Origin: Syntrophomonas sp. UBA5314
GTDB taxonomy: Bacteria; Bacillota; Syntrophomonadia; Syntrophomonadales; Syntrophomonadaceae
Direction of reading: 5' to 3'
Assembly: GCA_002410325.1 (NCBI GenBank)
Contig: DHRK01000064.1
Span: forward strand, 1 to 13,882
DNA: 13,882 nt
Position 1 is the first letter of the stretch. The number at the start of each line of letters is the position of its first letter. The translations under genes were made by a program, and so were the position numbers. Below the pieces are notes generated by a model that did not search any database, was not told the origin of the DNA, and was given only the letters and a program-made list of their open reading frames with translations. Positions 6,794-13,882 of the stretch are shown here, in pieces.

Positions 6794-6838
6794 CTAAAAC
6801 GCCTCCTTTTGAACAAACGAACTGATTGTTGCTACCAT

Positions 6839-6844
6839 ATTATA
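6839..6844 (-). promoter_or_regulatory. Candidate -10 element for mobB
   Basis: A consensus TATAAT on the minus strand lies 45 nt before the proposed mobB start, in AT-rich DNA between mobB and the DUF155 gene. There is no clear -35. Confidence 0.35.
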
Positions 6845-6905
6845 TATAATGGAAACCTATAAATATTTAACCACAATGCGTCCTTAAGACATAGCGGTAT
6901 TTTAA

Positions 6906-7967
6906 TTAAGTCAGGGCATCCCATAGAGCAAAAGCAAATTCGAGGGCTATGAGCAAAATAATGATCCACTCCAATACATTGGAATGTTGTACGTTCACTT
7001 CATTGCTGAGCATGGAATAATTTTGCTGGACAGCTTGCAGTTTGCGGGCCACTCCTTCCCTCCACTGATCAACGCGCAGAACCCGCAGGGTTGTTTGATA
7101 TACCCGGGCGTAATAAATATCTTCAGTTATTTTGATGAGGTTGTCTACTTTTTCGGTGACTTCAGTAACATCAGCGATAAACCCCATAAGCGCACTTAAG
7201 ATCCTGCGAAACCGCCGCAACCGGGTAAAAGTGGATCTCTGGCCGGCCTTTTCAATATCGTCATACATAATTTCCATCTGTCTGTTTAACAGGAGATCAT
7301 AGTAGCGGAGTTCAAGGAGTTGAACATTGGCAAATTCAATGAGATCGCGCAAATCGCCCGGATCGTCGGGATCACAGATCAAGGCTGTGTCCCAGGTCAA
7401 AATGACAAAATCGTCCTCGCTGTAGGATAAACGATTGCCCAGAACCTGCTCTCTTATCTGGAGGCTGAAATCAATATCCTCACCCATCAACAGGGGCACC
7501 GGATCGGTTATGAGAGTTGGATCATCGATTCGATAGATAGTGTAGTCCTCGTAGAAGGACGGATCCACGGTAGAAAAATCAGCCGAACCTTGAAACAGTT
7601 CCTGCAGACGCCTCAACTGACCGGTGAAAGCTTCATCCAGACCATGCTGTCCGGCAAAAGCCAGGGCCGTTTGTTTCAAGTTGCCGGTTTCCGAAACTGA
7701 TTCTTCGGAGCTAAAGCATACGCTAATAGCGCCGATATCAAAGATGCGGGCTTGAACCTGAAAGGACCGGATAATAGACCCGTTTTGTACCTCTAAACTA
7801 CCCAGGGGTATGGACAGGGGTGTGTTATCTATGTGAATCGATTTGGGGGCAAGCCGGGAAAAGCCGGACCGGGAAGCCGAACGCTCCCCGGGCAGCCCTC
7901 TTTCCAGGCGGGTCAAATCGATTTCCCGGCTGGTCTCGTAAATCCGATAGAAATGCATAGAAAACAT
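6906..7967 (-). CDS. DUF155 / RMD1 (YagE-type) family protein with C-terminal membrane anchor
   Basis: A 353-residue protein of a family without an established bacterial function; yeast RMD1 is needed for meiotic division. ARIFDIGAISVCF (about residues 72-84) and FVILTWDTALICDPDDP in the middle fit the family. The long helical part (LLELRYYDLLLNRQMEIMYD onward) ends in SNVLEWIIILLIALEFAFAL, which matches the conserved DUF155 tail and gives one membrane helix at the extreme C-terminus, so the bulk would face the cytoplasm. The start is set at ATG 7965-7967, 7 nt after GGGGGAGGTG; the longer frame from 7988 would begin inside that ribosome binding site. It follows the lipoprotein gene by 118 nt in the same direction, suggesting joint expression. 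Family assignment is from motif memory. Confidence 0.75.
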   Translation of the reverse strand: MFSMHFYRIYETSREIDLTRLERGLPGERSASRSGFSRLAPKSIHIDNTPLSIPLGSLEVQNGSIIRSFQVQARIFDIGAISVCFSSEESVSETGNLKQTALAFAGQHGLDEAFTGQLRRLQELFQGSADFSTVDPSFYEDYTIYRIDDPTLITDPVPLLMGEDIDFSLQIREQVLGNRLSYSEDDFVILTWDTALICDPDDPGDLRDLIEFANVQLLELRYYDLLLNRQMEIMYDDIEKAGQRSTFTRLRRFRRILSALMGFIADVTEVTEKVDNLIKITEDIYYARVYQTTLRVLRVDQWREGVARKLQAVQQNYSMLSNEVNVQHSNVLEWIIILLIALEFAFALWDALT

Positions 7968-8085
7968 GGCCAGACACCTCCCCCGCATTAAATCGATTGC
8001 ACCATATTTTAATTTTAACTTGTCGAAAAACCAGCGGCCAGTAATTTAAGCAAAGAAGGGTAAATAAACAAGAAATAAGATCTGT

Positions 8086-9252
8086 TTATTGGGAGCCGGC
8101 CTGCTGACCCTGGCCGCCTTGCTGGCTGCCCCCCTGATTCTGCCCGCTCTGGCTTCCGCCTTGCCCCTGATTTTGGCCGTTTTGACCTGCACCGCCTTGG
8201 CTCTGGTTGGAGGAAGGCCGGGTAAACGCATCTTCCAGCTCCTTTAAATTGTTCACCAGGACGGTTCCTTTCATAACAGCCATCTCCAGGGATTGACTTT
8301 TTATGGCTTGCCTGATGTCATGCAATGAAAATTCGGTTCGCTCCACGAGCTTGGAGTCCTGGTTTCCGGCCTGCAGTCGCAACTGGTTCCAATATTGCTC
8401 TATCTGGCTGGCGTGCGATTCGGCGGCTTTCCAGTCTTTGCGACTGGCTTCGGTGAGGGCAGATAAGGCCTCATATTTGACCTGAAAAAAATCCGGGGGA
8501 ATAGTCATATTCAAAACCTTGGCCACCTCTCCCAGGTCGCGATACAGGGTTATGGCAGCCAACAGGCTGTCGTCGGTGTTTTCCTTTCCCACCGCCTGGG
8601 TTAAGACGTCCAGGGATTTTTCAATATTATCGCGCGCGCTGGTACTCAACCCGGCCTTGACTGCTTCAGGCTCAAGCGAATTCCAATTGCGGTGAATGTT
8701 CCACAGGCTGGTAGTTTCCTGTTGCCACGGGGTGCCGGTCTGGGCCGGGCTTTTTTGCTCCGATGCGGCTTGCCCAGTGCTTGGTTTTTGCTGATTCTGC
8801 TGATTCTGCTGCCCCTGCTGCCCCTGCTGCCCCTGTTGCCCCTGCTGCCCCTGTTGCCCCTGTCGTCCTTGCTGCCCTTGCTGCCCTTGTTGGCCCTGCT
8901 GGCCCTGCTGCCCTTGTTGGCCCTGCTGCCCTTGTTGGCTCTGCTGTCCTTGTTGGCTCTGCTGTCCCTGTTGGCTCTGCTGACCCTGTTGCCCTTGAGC
9001 ACCCTGTCCGGCTGTGCTTTCCATGTTCTGAGCCAACTTGGGCATTTTTTGGTTTAGAGACATGGTCTGCAGCCCGGTGATTATTTTATTGAGGTCTTTT
9101 ATGATTTCAGTGGCCATAGATATCTGGGTCTTATTGGTATTGGAAGACTGATTATTCGGTTTTTGGGCGGTTTTTTTAGAACAAGCGGCTAAATTAAGTC
9201 CACCAGCCAGCAGCAGGAAGATCAACATATATGACCAGTATTTCTTGTACAT
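8086..9252 (-). CDS. Lipoprotein with (Gly-Gln-Gln)n triplet repeat, unknown function
   Basis: A 388-residue secreted lipoprotein. MYKKYWSYMLIFLLLAGG followed by LNLAAC is a type II signal peptide with a lipobox and lipidated Cys24. Residues 84-155 are 24 consecutive triplets, mostly GQQ with some SQQ, NQQ and one GRQ. A helical domain of about 190 residues with many Leu, Glu and Lys follows (for example ARDNIEKSLDVLTQAVG), and the tail from about 352 is again Gly/Gln/Ser/Asn-rich. I recognise no family for the helical part. The start ATG 9250-9252 follows AGGGGTG at 6 nt; a longer frame from 9360 adds residues before the signal peptide and is rejected. It lies upstream of the DUF155 gene and may be co-expressed with it. 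Surface-exposed attachment or matrix functions are possible but not shown. Confidence 0.8.
   Translation of the reverse strand: MYKKYWSYMLIFLLLAGGLNLAACSKKTAQKPNNQSSNTNKTQISMATEIIKDLNKIITGLQTMSLNQKMPKLAQNMESTAGQGAQGQQGQQSQQGQQSQQGQQSQQGQQGQQGQQGQQGQQGQQGQQGRQGQQGQQGQQGQQGQQGQQNQQNQQKPSTGQAASEQKSPAQTGTPWQQETTSLWNIHRNWNSLEPEAVKAGLSTSARDNIEKSLDVLTQAVGKENTDDSLLAAITLYRDLGEVAKVLNMTIPPDFFQVKYEALSALTEASRKDWKAAESHASQIEQYWNQLRLQAGNQDSKLVERTEFSLHDIRQAIKSQSLEMAVMKGTVLVNNLKELEDAFTRPSSNQSQGGAGQNGQNQGQGGSQSGQNQGGSQQGGQGQQAGSQ
8788..9003 (-). repeat. 9-bp coding minisatellite, 24 units
   Basis: The DNA coding for GQQ triplets is a 216-bp tandem array of 9-bp units (GGN-CAR-CAR on the minus strand; CTGCTGCCC-like on the plus strand), with synonymous differences among units. 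Any slippage by whole units keeps the frame and changes only the linker length. The array also creates long Leu/Pro-rich antisense ORFs that are not genes. Confidence 0.9.
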
Positions 9253-9415
9253 ATTTTCACCCCTATATATTACATTCACTTTTTTAGCATTTCCCGATGC
9301 CAAATGAACGATTCCCGGGGCGAACAAAGAGAAACCAGGAGATAAAAAAGCGGCCTCCATTACCCCGGTTTGTAAACGGGATTTTAGAGACCGTGCGCAA
9401 GATTAATAAAATTGG

Positions 9416-9429
9416 CCTGCCCGGGCAGG
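9416..9429. promoter_or_regulatory. 14-bp perfect palindrome upstream of the lipoprotein gene
   Basis: CCTGCCCGGGCAGG is perfectly self-complementary and GC-rich within a 283-nt intergenic stretch (9253-9535) that otherwise has no gene. It lies 35 nt downstream of a TATAAT, so it would be in the 5' leader, near a second small hairpin (ACGCA-TCT-TGCGT). An operator or mRNA hairpin are both possible. Confidence 0.4.
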
Positions 9430-9463
9430 GACGCAAGATGCGTTACAGATGTCGAAGATAGTT

Positions 9464-9469
9464 ATTATA
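9464..9469 (-). promoter_or_regulatory. Candidate -10 element for the lipoprotein gene
   Basis: A consensus TATAAT on the minus strand, 212 nt upstream of the lipoprotein ATG, would give a long leader containing the CCTGCCCGGGCAGG palindrome and a CCCGTTTACAAACCGGG-type hairpin (about 9364-9380). No -35 match is evident. Confidence 0.35.
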
Positions 9470-9535
9470 GCTTTCCTGAGCCTATTTATAGCCCAATTCA
9501 GACAGAATCATATTTCCCCGATCTGATCCCGTTGG

Positions 9536-9763
9536 TTACACGATTGTAAACTCTACGGTTTCTTTGGTTACCAGGTTGGCTGATTTTTTTTCAGCCAGGA
9601 CTCCACCCGGTGCGGAGAATACGTTAAGGGCGATAATCTCATTCATGGCCGTATTGACCCCGCTCGCGGTGAGGTCGGATTTAGCCTCGGGAATGCTCAG
9701 GTGAAAACTGCGATCACCGGAAGTTGTAAAATAAAGCTCCAGACTTCTTTCAATTGCCAACAT
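9536..9763 (-). CDS. DUF2922 family protein
   Basis: A 75-residue protein that I recognise as DUF2922: an N-terminal LELYFTTSGDRSFHLSIPEA strand pair, the central SGVNTAMNEIIALNVF, and a C-terminal AEKKSANLVTKETVEFTIV. The family is widespread in Firmicutes and its function is unknown. ATG 9761-9763 follows a strong AAGGGGGGAGA site. It lies 32 nt after the DUF1659 gene, its usual partner, in the same direction, so the two are almost certainly one operon. No signal peptide or membrane segment is seen; probably cytoplasmic. Confidence 0.85.
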   Translation of the reverse strand: MLAIERSLELYFTTSGDRSFHLSIPEAKSDLTASGVNTAMNEIIALNVFSAPGGVLAEKKSANLVTKETVEFTIV

Positions 9764-9795
9764 TCTCCCCCCTTTAAATCGTATTTACCCGGATG

Positions 9796-10020
9796 CTACT
9801 GGCTGCTCAGTTCAACCACGTCCCGGCGTTGGACTGCAATACTGGTCTTCTCTTGCAGGCCCAGCAAAATTTGACTGGTCGCGTAGACATTATCATTGGT
9901 CGAATCCGGATTTAAAGATTTAAACACCCGTTCCTTGGTCTGGATTTTTCCCGCGCTGTTTAAACCGTAATCCAAAACCAGAACCAGACTGGTGGATACA
10001 GGTATAGAAGCAATCGCCAT
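9796..10020 (-). CDS. DUF1659 family protein
   Basis: A 74-residue protein that fits DUF1659: PVSTSLVLVLDYGLNSAGKI near the N-terminus, TKERVFKSLNPDSTNDNVYA in the middle and RRDVVELSSQ at the end. The DUF1659-DUF2922 pair is common in Clostridia and Bacilli and has no known function. ATG 10018-10020 is preceded by AGGAGGTGATAGA, an optimal ribosome binding site. It is first in the two-gene operon with the DUF2922 gene. It is small and soluble, with no catalytic motif visible. Confidence 0.85.
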   Translation of the reverse strand: MAIASIPVSTSLVLVLDYGLNSAGKIQTKERVFKSLNPDSTNDNVYATSQILLGLQEKTSIAVQRRDVVELSSQ

Positions 10021-10048
10021 TCTATCACCTCCTAGTTAAAGCTTAGTG

Positions 10049-10071
10049 AATCGATTCCCAAGTCGATTGTA
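10049..10071 (-). promoter_or_regulatory. Candidate promoter and dyad for the DUF1659-DUF2922 operon
   Basis: TACAAT (minus strand, 10071-10066) is a plausible -10 element. It overlaps one arm of AATCGA (10049-10054)/TCGATT (10063-10068), a 6-bp inverted repeat that would sit at the transcription start, about 45 nt before the gene. The rest of the 211-nt gap to the signalling gene shows no gene. Confidence 0.3.
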
Positions 10072-10231
10072 GCACCTGGCCCTACCGGGGTGAAACGAAC
10101 GGAAAGGGGATAACCGGCGCATAGGTTTAAAGGAAACGGAAAAAACCAATTATTATTGAAGGCTGAATATCGAATGAGTTATTGGGGCGGAGGGAAAAAA
10201 TGAAAAGGAATTGAAGATCGCTCTGCCCAAT

Positions 10232-13200
10232 TTACGCAAAATTGTAGACAAAGATCTCCACCAGTTTCGGATCGAATTGCAGCCCGGCGTTGCGCTGCAG
10301 TTCATATAAGGCCTGCTCATGAGTGATAGAAGGCTTGTACGGTGTTTCATGGGTCATGACATCATAGGCATCTATTATTGATATGATGCGGGCCAGCTGG
10401 GGAATCTCATCCCCTTTAAGCCCCCTGGGGTATCCCTGGCCGTTCCATCTCTCATGATGGGACAATATTTCTTCAGCAATAATGGAAAGCTCCGGAGAAG
10501 CATTGACAATCCGATAACCAATTTCAGAATGCTTTTTTACGGTGTCCCATTCTTCAGGCAAAAGGTTGCTGGGCTTGCGCAGAACCTCGTTGGGTATCCC
10601 GATTTTTCCTATATCGTGCAGCTTGGCCAGGAGCATGAGTTTATCGGCATCGTGTTTGCGCATACCCATGCCGGCTGCCATGCGCAGGGCAATCCGCTGC
10701 ATGCGTTCCGTATGCTCACGGGTTTCGACCGTGCGATCCCAGAGGGTGTTTTCCAGGGAAGATATAATCGCGCTACGCGTATTTTTGCTCTCCAGCAGCT
10801 TGTTCAAGTACATATCGTTTTCAGCCTTTTTGAGAATATCTAAAATATTCTGGCTGGTATTTTCCTTGGTGGCGTAACCCAGAGCCATGCTCACAGTTAT
10901 AGGAGCCGTTTCAACCGCTGATGCATTGCGTTTTATGCGTTCGCAGATATTGGCCGCTATTTTTATATCGGTTTGGGGGAGCAGTATGATAAACTCGTCT
11001 CCGCCCCAGCGGGCGATAATATCTTCTTCCCGGCAAGATTGCCGCAAAACATCGGCAATCTTGCGCAAGAGGCGGTCCCCCTCCTGGTGCCCGAAGGCAT
11101 CGTTCACCAGTTTCAGACCGTTGACGTCACCCATGGCTATGCTCAAAGGAAGCTGGCGTTCTACATCGATGCGCTTCAATTCTTCCTCAAAAAAGGCCCG
11201 GTTATAGAGGCCGGTTAAGCGGTCATGGAAACTCAAGTACATGATCTTCATTTCGTTGGTCTTGCGGTCGGTGTAATCCTCACAGGCCATTATAACTTCT
11301 TTAAGTGTTCCATCAACATTCAGTACCGGGTCAATGTTATAGCGCAGCCAGATTCTTCTCCCTTCGGGGATCTGAAAGAGCAGTTCGCCCTGGCTGGCTT
11401 CTTTAACGACCAGGCTTTCTTTGACCCGTTCTTCCAGACCCGCCTCCATGGCTTCAGGTGAAAAGAACAGGTTAAAGGTCTTTAGATCTTCCTTGCTTTT
11501 GGAACCCATGAGTTCCAGAAAGCGGGTGTTGGCATCTCTGATAACCCCATAGGCGTCAAACCTGACCAGTCCAATGGGACTCTGCTCGAACAGCCGCTGG
11601 TAGCGCTGTTCACTATCGGCCAAAGCCTGGATGGCTTTCTTTTTCACATCTATATCCTGATAGGTTCCAACCACGCGCAGGGCCCTGCCTTGGCTGTCAC
11701 GGCTCACCACACTTCCTTTGAACAGCAGCCAGATCCAGTCTTCCCCCGACTTTACCCGGTACTCCTGTTCTAGGTGAGAGGTCTCACCCTTCAGCCCGGC
11801 AATAAGAGTGGCGCGGAATATAGCCCGGTCATCAGGATGAACAATGTTGATCCATTCGCCGGCGGTAAATACCCTTTTGTTGCCGGGCAGGTAGTTTAGA
11901 TTTATGCTTTCCCCCCAGCGATCGTCAATCGTAACCAGTTTTGATTCCAGGTCCCAGTCGCAGAAGGCCTCCCTGGCTCCCCAAAGGGCCAGTTCCAGGC
12001 GTTGCTGGCTTTCATGGAGCTGTTCGTTCTTGTTGATCAGCTTTTTCTGATAAAATTCCAGGTCCTTATTGAGGGCCTTCATTTCTTCCAGATTTTTTTC
12101 CAATTCGGCCTGGGCGGTCTTTACTTCGGTAATGTTGCGGCTGATGCCCACCAGGCCGGTGATCTGCCGGTATTTGTTGCGGATCGGGGCCAGGGCGGTA
12201 TGATAGTGGCGAAGTGAAGCGCCGCTGCCCAGGGTGTATTCATAAGTAGCCCTCTCCCCGGAAAGGGCCCGTTGATTGGCCTGAGAAAACAGCTCGGCTT
12301 TGTCGGGAACATAGATTTCAGCAGGGGTTTTACCCAGGAAAATATTGTGATTGAGGTCCTCTTCGAAGATTCCATTGCCATAGATGCCGGTATACTTTTC
12401 GTCTTTATCCATGACGAAAACGGTGTCGTTGATAGACTCCAGCAGGGCTTGCAGTTCTTCCTCCCGTTCTTCGAGCTGGTCCGAAATGCGCTGGGTTTCA
12501 CTGATATCGGCCAGGGATAGAGCGTAGAACATTCTCTGGGAAGAGTCCATTACACAATAGACCAGGAACTCCAAACCAATTTCCTGGTCGGGGGTGTGGA
12601 ATTTGTCTACACAGAAGTGTATTTTCTCCCCGGTTCTAAGTGAAGGCAGTGATTGGAAACCGGCCTGCTCCAGAATTTCAGCCAGGTTAATGCCCCGCAG
12701 CTGCTCTTCGCTGTAACCTGATAATGAACAGAAGGCGGGATTGCAGTATTCGAGATACCCGTTTTCGCTAAATAAGGCCAGGGAGTGGAAGCTGTGGCTG
12801 ACTATATCGGGCCACAACTGGCCGTCTTCCTGAACACTCAGAGTAAGTACGATCCGGTCCAGCCATTCCGCGTTGCTGACCAAAGCCGGGCCTGGCGCGA
12901 TGCTGGAGAAGGTATTGGCGTACAAGTGGAAATTGCGAACAAAGTGGTCGTGCCAGACAAAGAGTTGCTGCAGATGATTCAATGAATAGCGCCGGTAGTC
13001 ATAGATGCCATAATAACGACAGGGAAAATTTCCCAATCTGGCATGCAGTTGCTGGGCGAATAGGACCAGGGATGGTTCCCCGTAATGCTGGATCAAAAGG
13101 GAATCGAAATTAACTATCAAGGAAACGCCCGAAAAGCCTTCGATGGCGGTGGCTTTGACCGTGTCCGTCAGGGCTTCGATAACTGATTCCGGGCCTGATT

Positions 13201-13483
13201 CAATAAGCAGATCGGTAAAGTAGCTGGAGGCCAGCAAAACCATGCTTTTTCGCCAGGAGGGCCAGTTTGATTCTCTGGCACGCTGTTCCATAAAGGTCCT
13301 AAGTGTATTTCTATCATTTTCAGGAACCAGGCAGATGCATTTTTCCTGGCGGGCCAGGGCTATCTGGACTTGATAATCTACCAGTTGCATCCATTCATCC
13401 AGGTTATCATAAAAAACAGCCACACGAGCTGGCGAAGTCAATTGCTCAAGGGTTTCAATTTTAACTGGAATTCCCGAAGGCAT
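10232..13483 (-). CDS. MEDS-PAS-PAS-PAS-PAS-GGDEF-HD-GYP cyclic-di-GMP signalling protein
   Basis: A 1083-residue cytoplasmic sensor predicted to make and break cyclic-di-GMP. Residues about 17-215 (ARVAVFYDNLDEWMQLVDYQ, then KCICLVPEND) resemble the MEDS sensory domain of DcmR. PAS-like domains follow at about 220-330, 335-455, 500-615 and 625-740, with a coiled coil (about 458-498) between the second and third. The GGDEF domain (about 752-895) has an intact GGDEF at 827-831 and an inhibitory-site RxxD (REED, 818-821) exactly five residues before it. The HD-GYP domain (about 916-1083) keeps H956-D957 (HDIGKIGIP) and HHERWNGQGYP (1009-1019). No membrane segments are visible. The start ATG 13481-13483 follows AGGAGG at 7 nt; the frame from 13510 lies upstream of that site. 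It is transcribed on its own from a leader at 13484-13530. Confidence 0.93.
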   Translation of the reverse strand: MPSGIPVKIETLEQLTSPARVAVFYDNLDEWMQLVDYQVQIALARQEKCICLVPENDRNTLRTFMEQRARESNWPSWRKSMVLLASSYFTDLLIESGPESVIEALTDTVKATAIEGFSGVSLIVNFDSLLIQHYGEPSLVLFAQQLHARLGNFPCRYYGIYDYRRYSLNHLQQLFVWHDHFVRNFHLYANTFSSIAPGPALVSNAEWLDRIVLTLSVQEDGQLWPDIVSHSFHSLALFSENGYLEYCNPAFCSLSGYSEEQLRGINLAEILEQAGFQSLPSLRTGEKIHFCVDKFHTPDQEIGLEFLVYCVMDSSQRMFYALSLADISETQRISDQLEEREEELQALLESINDTVFVMDKDEKYTGIYGNGIFEEDLNHNIFLGKTPAEIYVPDKAELFSQANQRALSGERATYEYTLGSGASLRHYHTALAPIRNKYRQITGLVGISRNITEVKTAQAELEKNLEEMKALNKDLEFYQKKLINKNEQLHESQQRLELALWGAREAFCDWDLESKLVTIDDRWGESINLNYLPGNKRVFTAGEWINIVHPDDRAIFRATLIAGLKGETSHLEQEYRVKSGEDWIWLLFKGSVVSRDSQGRALRVVGTYQDIDVKKKAIQALADSEQRYQRLFEQSPIGLVRFDAYGVIRDANTRFLELMGSKSKEDLKTFNLFFSPEAMEAGLEERVKESLVVKEASQGELLFQIPEGRRIWLRYNIDPVLNVDGTLKEVIMACEDYTDRKTNEMKIMYLSFHDRLTGLYNRAFFEEELKRIDVERQLPLSIAMGDVNGLKLVNDAFGHQEGDRLLRKIADVLRQSCREEDIIARWGGDEFIILLPQTDIKIAANICERIKRNASAVETAPITVSMALGYATKENTSQNILDILKKAENDMYLNKLLESKNTRSAIISSLENTLWDRTVETREHTERMQRIALRMAAGMGMRKHDADKLMLLAKLHDIGKIGIPNEVLRKPSNLLPEEWDTVKKHSEIGYRIVNASPELSIIAEEILSHHERWNGQGYPRGLKGDEIPQLARIISIIDAYDVMTHETPYKPSITHEQALYELQRNAGLQFDPKLVEIFVYNFA

Positions 13484-13526
13484 GTTTATCCTCCTAGAAA
13501 TAAAATCCAATTAGATAAATCGGTGT

Positions 13527-13532
13527 ATTATA
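13527..13532 (-). promoter_or_regulatory. Candidate -10 element for the MEDS/GGDEF/HD-GYP gene
   Basis: A consensus TATAAT on the minus strand, 43 nt before the start codon, in AT-rich DNA; a TTGTTT lies 14 nt upstream, short of the usual spacing. The rest of the intergenic region up to the terminator at 13758 holds no gene that I can see. Confidence 0.45.
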
Positions 13533-13757
13533 AAGTATATCAGAAAAACAAATCATTTACAGCTATTACTTAGGACATAAATTAGTCGTTTTAGAACCCA
13601 AATATGTGACTTTGCGACGATAAGTGGGTCGGGACATTTAATTTATAAAGTGCCTGGTCTTAGGTCCTAGAAAATAACCCGTGATGACCTAGACTTTTAA
13701 TGAAAGAAAGATTTTTAGATGTTACAGAGTACTAGGACGGAGTTTATAAGCCCACCA

Positions 13758-13794
13758 AAAAATGGTTCACATTTGTTTAAAGTGAACCATTTTT
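13758..13794. terminator. Bidirectional intrinsic terminator
   Basis: AAAAATGGTTCAC (13758-13770) and GTGAACCATTTTT (13782-13794) make a perfect 13-bp stem with an 11-nt loop. The A-run on one side and T-run on the other give a U-tract in either direction. It lies 22 nt past the stop of the partial gene at the right edge and isolates it from the signalling gene. Confidence 0.85.
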
Positions 13795-13816
13795 GAAGAA
13801 TCATAAAGGAGAGAGC

Positions 13817-13882
13817 TTAGTACAACATTCCGTATATTCGTGCCCATAATTTAGGCAGATTTTTCCGAATTACTGCGTTGTC
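13817..13882 (-). CDS. C-terminal end of an unidentified gene
   Basis: From the right edge the minus strand has one open frame of 21 codons ending at TAA 13817-13819. It reads DNAVIRKNLPKLWARIYGML followed by Y. The other two minus-strand frames stop within 30 nt. The well-placed terminator 22 nt downstream supports a genuine gene end. The fragment is too short to assign a family. Confidence 0.45.
   Translation of the reverse strand, partial: DNAVIRKNLPKLWARIYGMLY

Noticed and set aside
8063..8090. AATAAACA/TGTTTATT inverted repeat as a terminator for the lipoprotein gene
   Set aside because: The stem is all A/T except one pair and overlaps the stop codon, so it is too weak to call a terminator.
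8788..9003. CRISPR array
   Set aside because: The regular repeat has no spacers and lies in a coding frame; units are only 9 bp.
8692..9080. Plus-strand Leu/Pro- and Ala/Val-rich ORFs and a minus-strand Arg/Ser/Asn-rich ORF over the lipoprotein repeat
   Set aside because: They are out-of-frame or antisense readings of the 9-bp minisatellite; the lipoprotein frame has a ribosome binding site and signal peptide.

Overview
The window looks like a chromosomal segment of an anaerobic, low-to-mid GC Firmicute. A member of the Clostridia, such as a Peptococcaceae- or Syntrophomonadaceae-like acetogen, syntroph or sulfate reducer, is the best fit. This rests on the selenocysteine formate dehydrogenase, strong AGGAGG ribosome binding sites, the DUF1659/DUF2922 pair and a hybrid GGDEF/HD-GYP protein. 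The exact genus is inference.

Left part (1-6800) is a formate dehydrogenase and molybdopterin-cofactor block. On the minus strand, fdnG (677-3715) encodes a Tat-exported, selenocysteine-containing formate dehydrogenase catalytic subunit. Its in-frame UGA at 3125-3127 is followed by a SECIS-like hairpin. It is followed 2 bp later by the start of a four-cluster ferredoxin-like electron-transfer subunit (674 to the left edge, partial). The roughly 550-nt leader of fdnG carries a molybdenum-cofactor (Moco) riboswitch aptamer (about 4136-4245) and a mutually exclusive antiterminator/terminator pair (4042-4132). A further unexplained, hairpin-rich block (3780-4020) follows. Divergently transcribed on the plus strand is a diverged moeA (molybdenum insertase). 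Convergent to it, on the minus strand, are mobB (whose only plausible full-length start is a non-AUG codon) and a 58-residue winged-helix-like protein. Between moeA and these lie hairpins and a REP-like palindrome. The apoenzyme, its cofactor maturation genes and a cofactor-sensing leader therefore sit together.

Middle part (6900-9260), minus strand, holds a DUF155/RMD1-type protein with a C-terminal membrane anchor. Upstream of it is a lipoprotein with 24 tandem Gly-Gln-Gln-type triplets encoded by a 9-bp minisatellite.

Right part (9500-13882), minus strand, holds a small DUF2922 and DUF1659 pair and then a 1083-residue cytoplasmic signalling protein (MEDS sensor, about four PAS domains, GGDEF, HD-GYP). 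This protein has both cyclic-di-GMP synthesis and degradation motifs apparently intact. A bidirectional terminator and the last 21 codons of an unidentified gene close the window. No tRNA, rRNA, CRISPR array or complete insertion sequence was seen.
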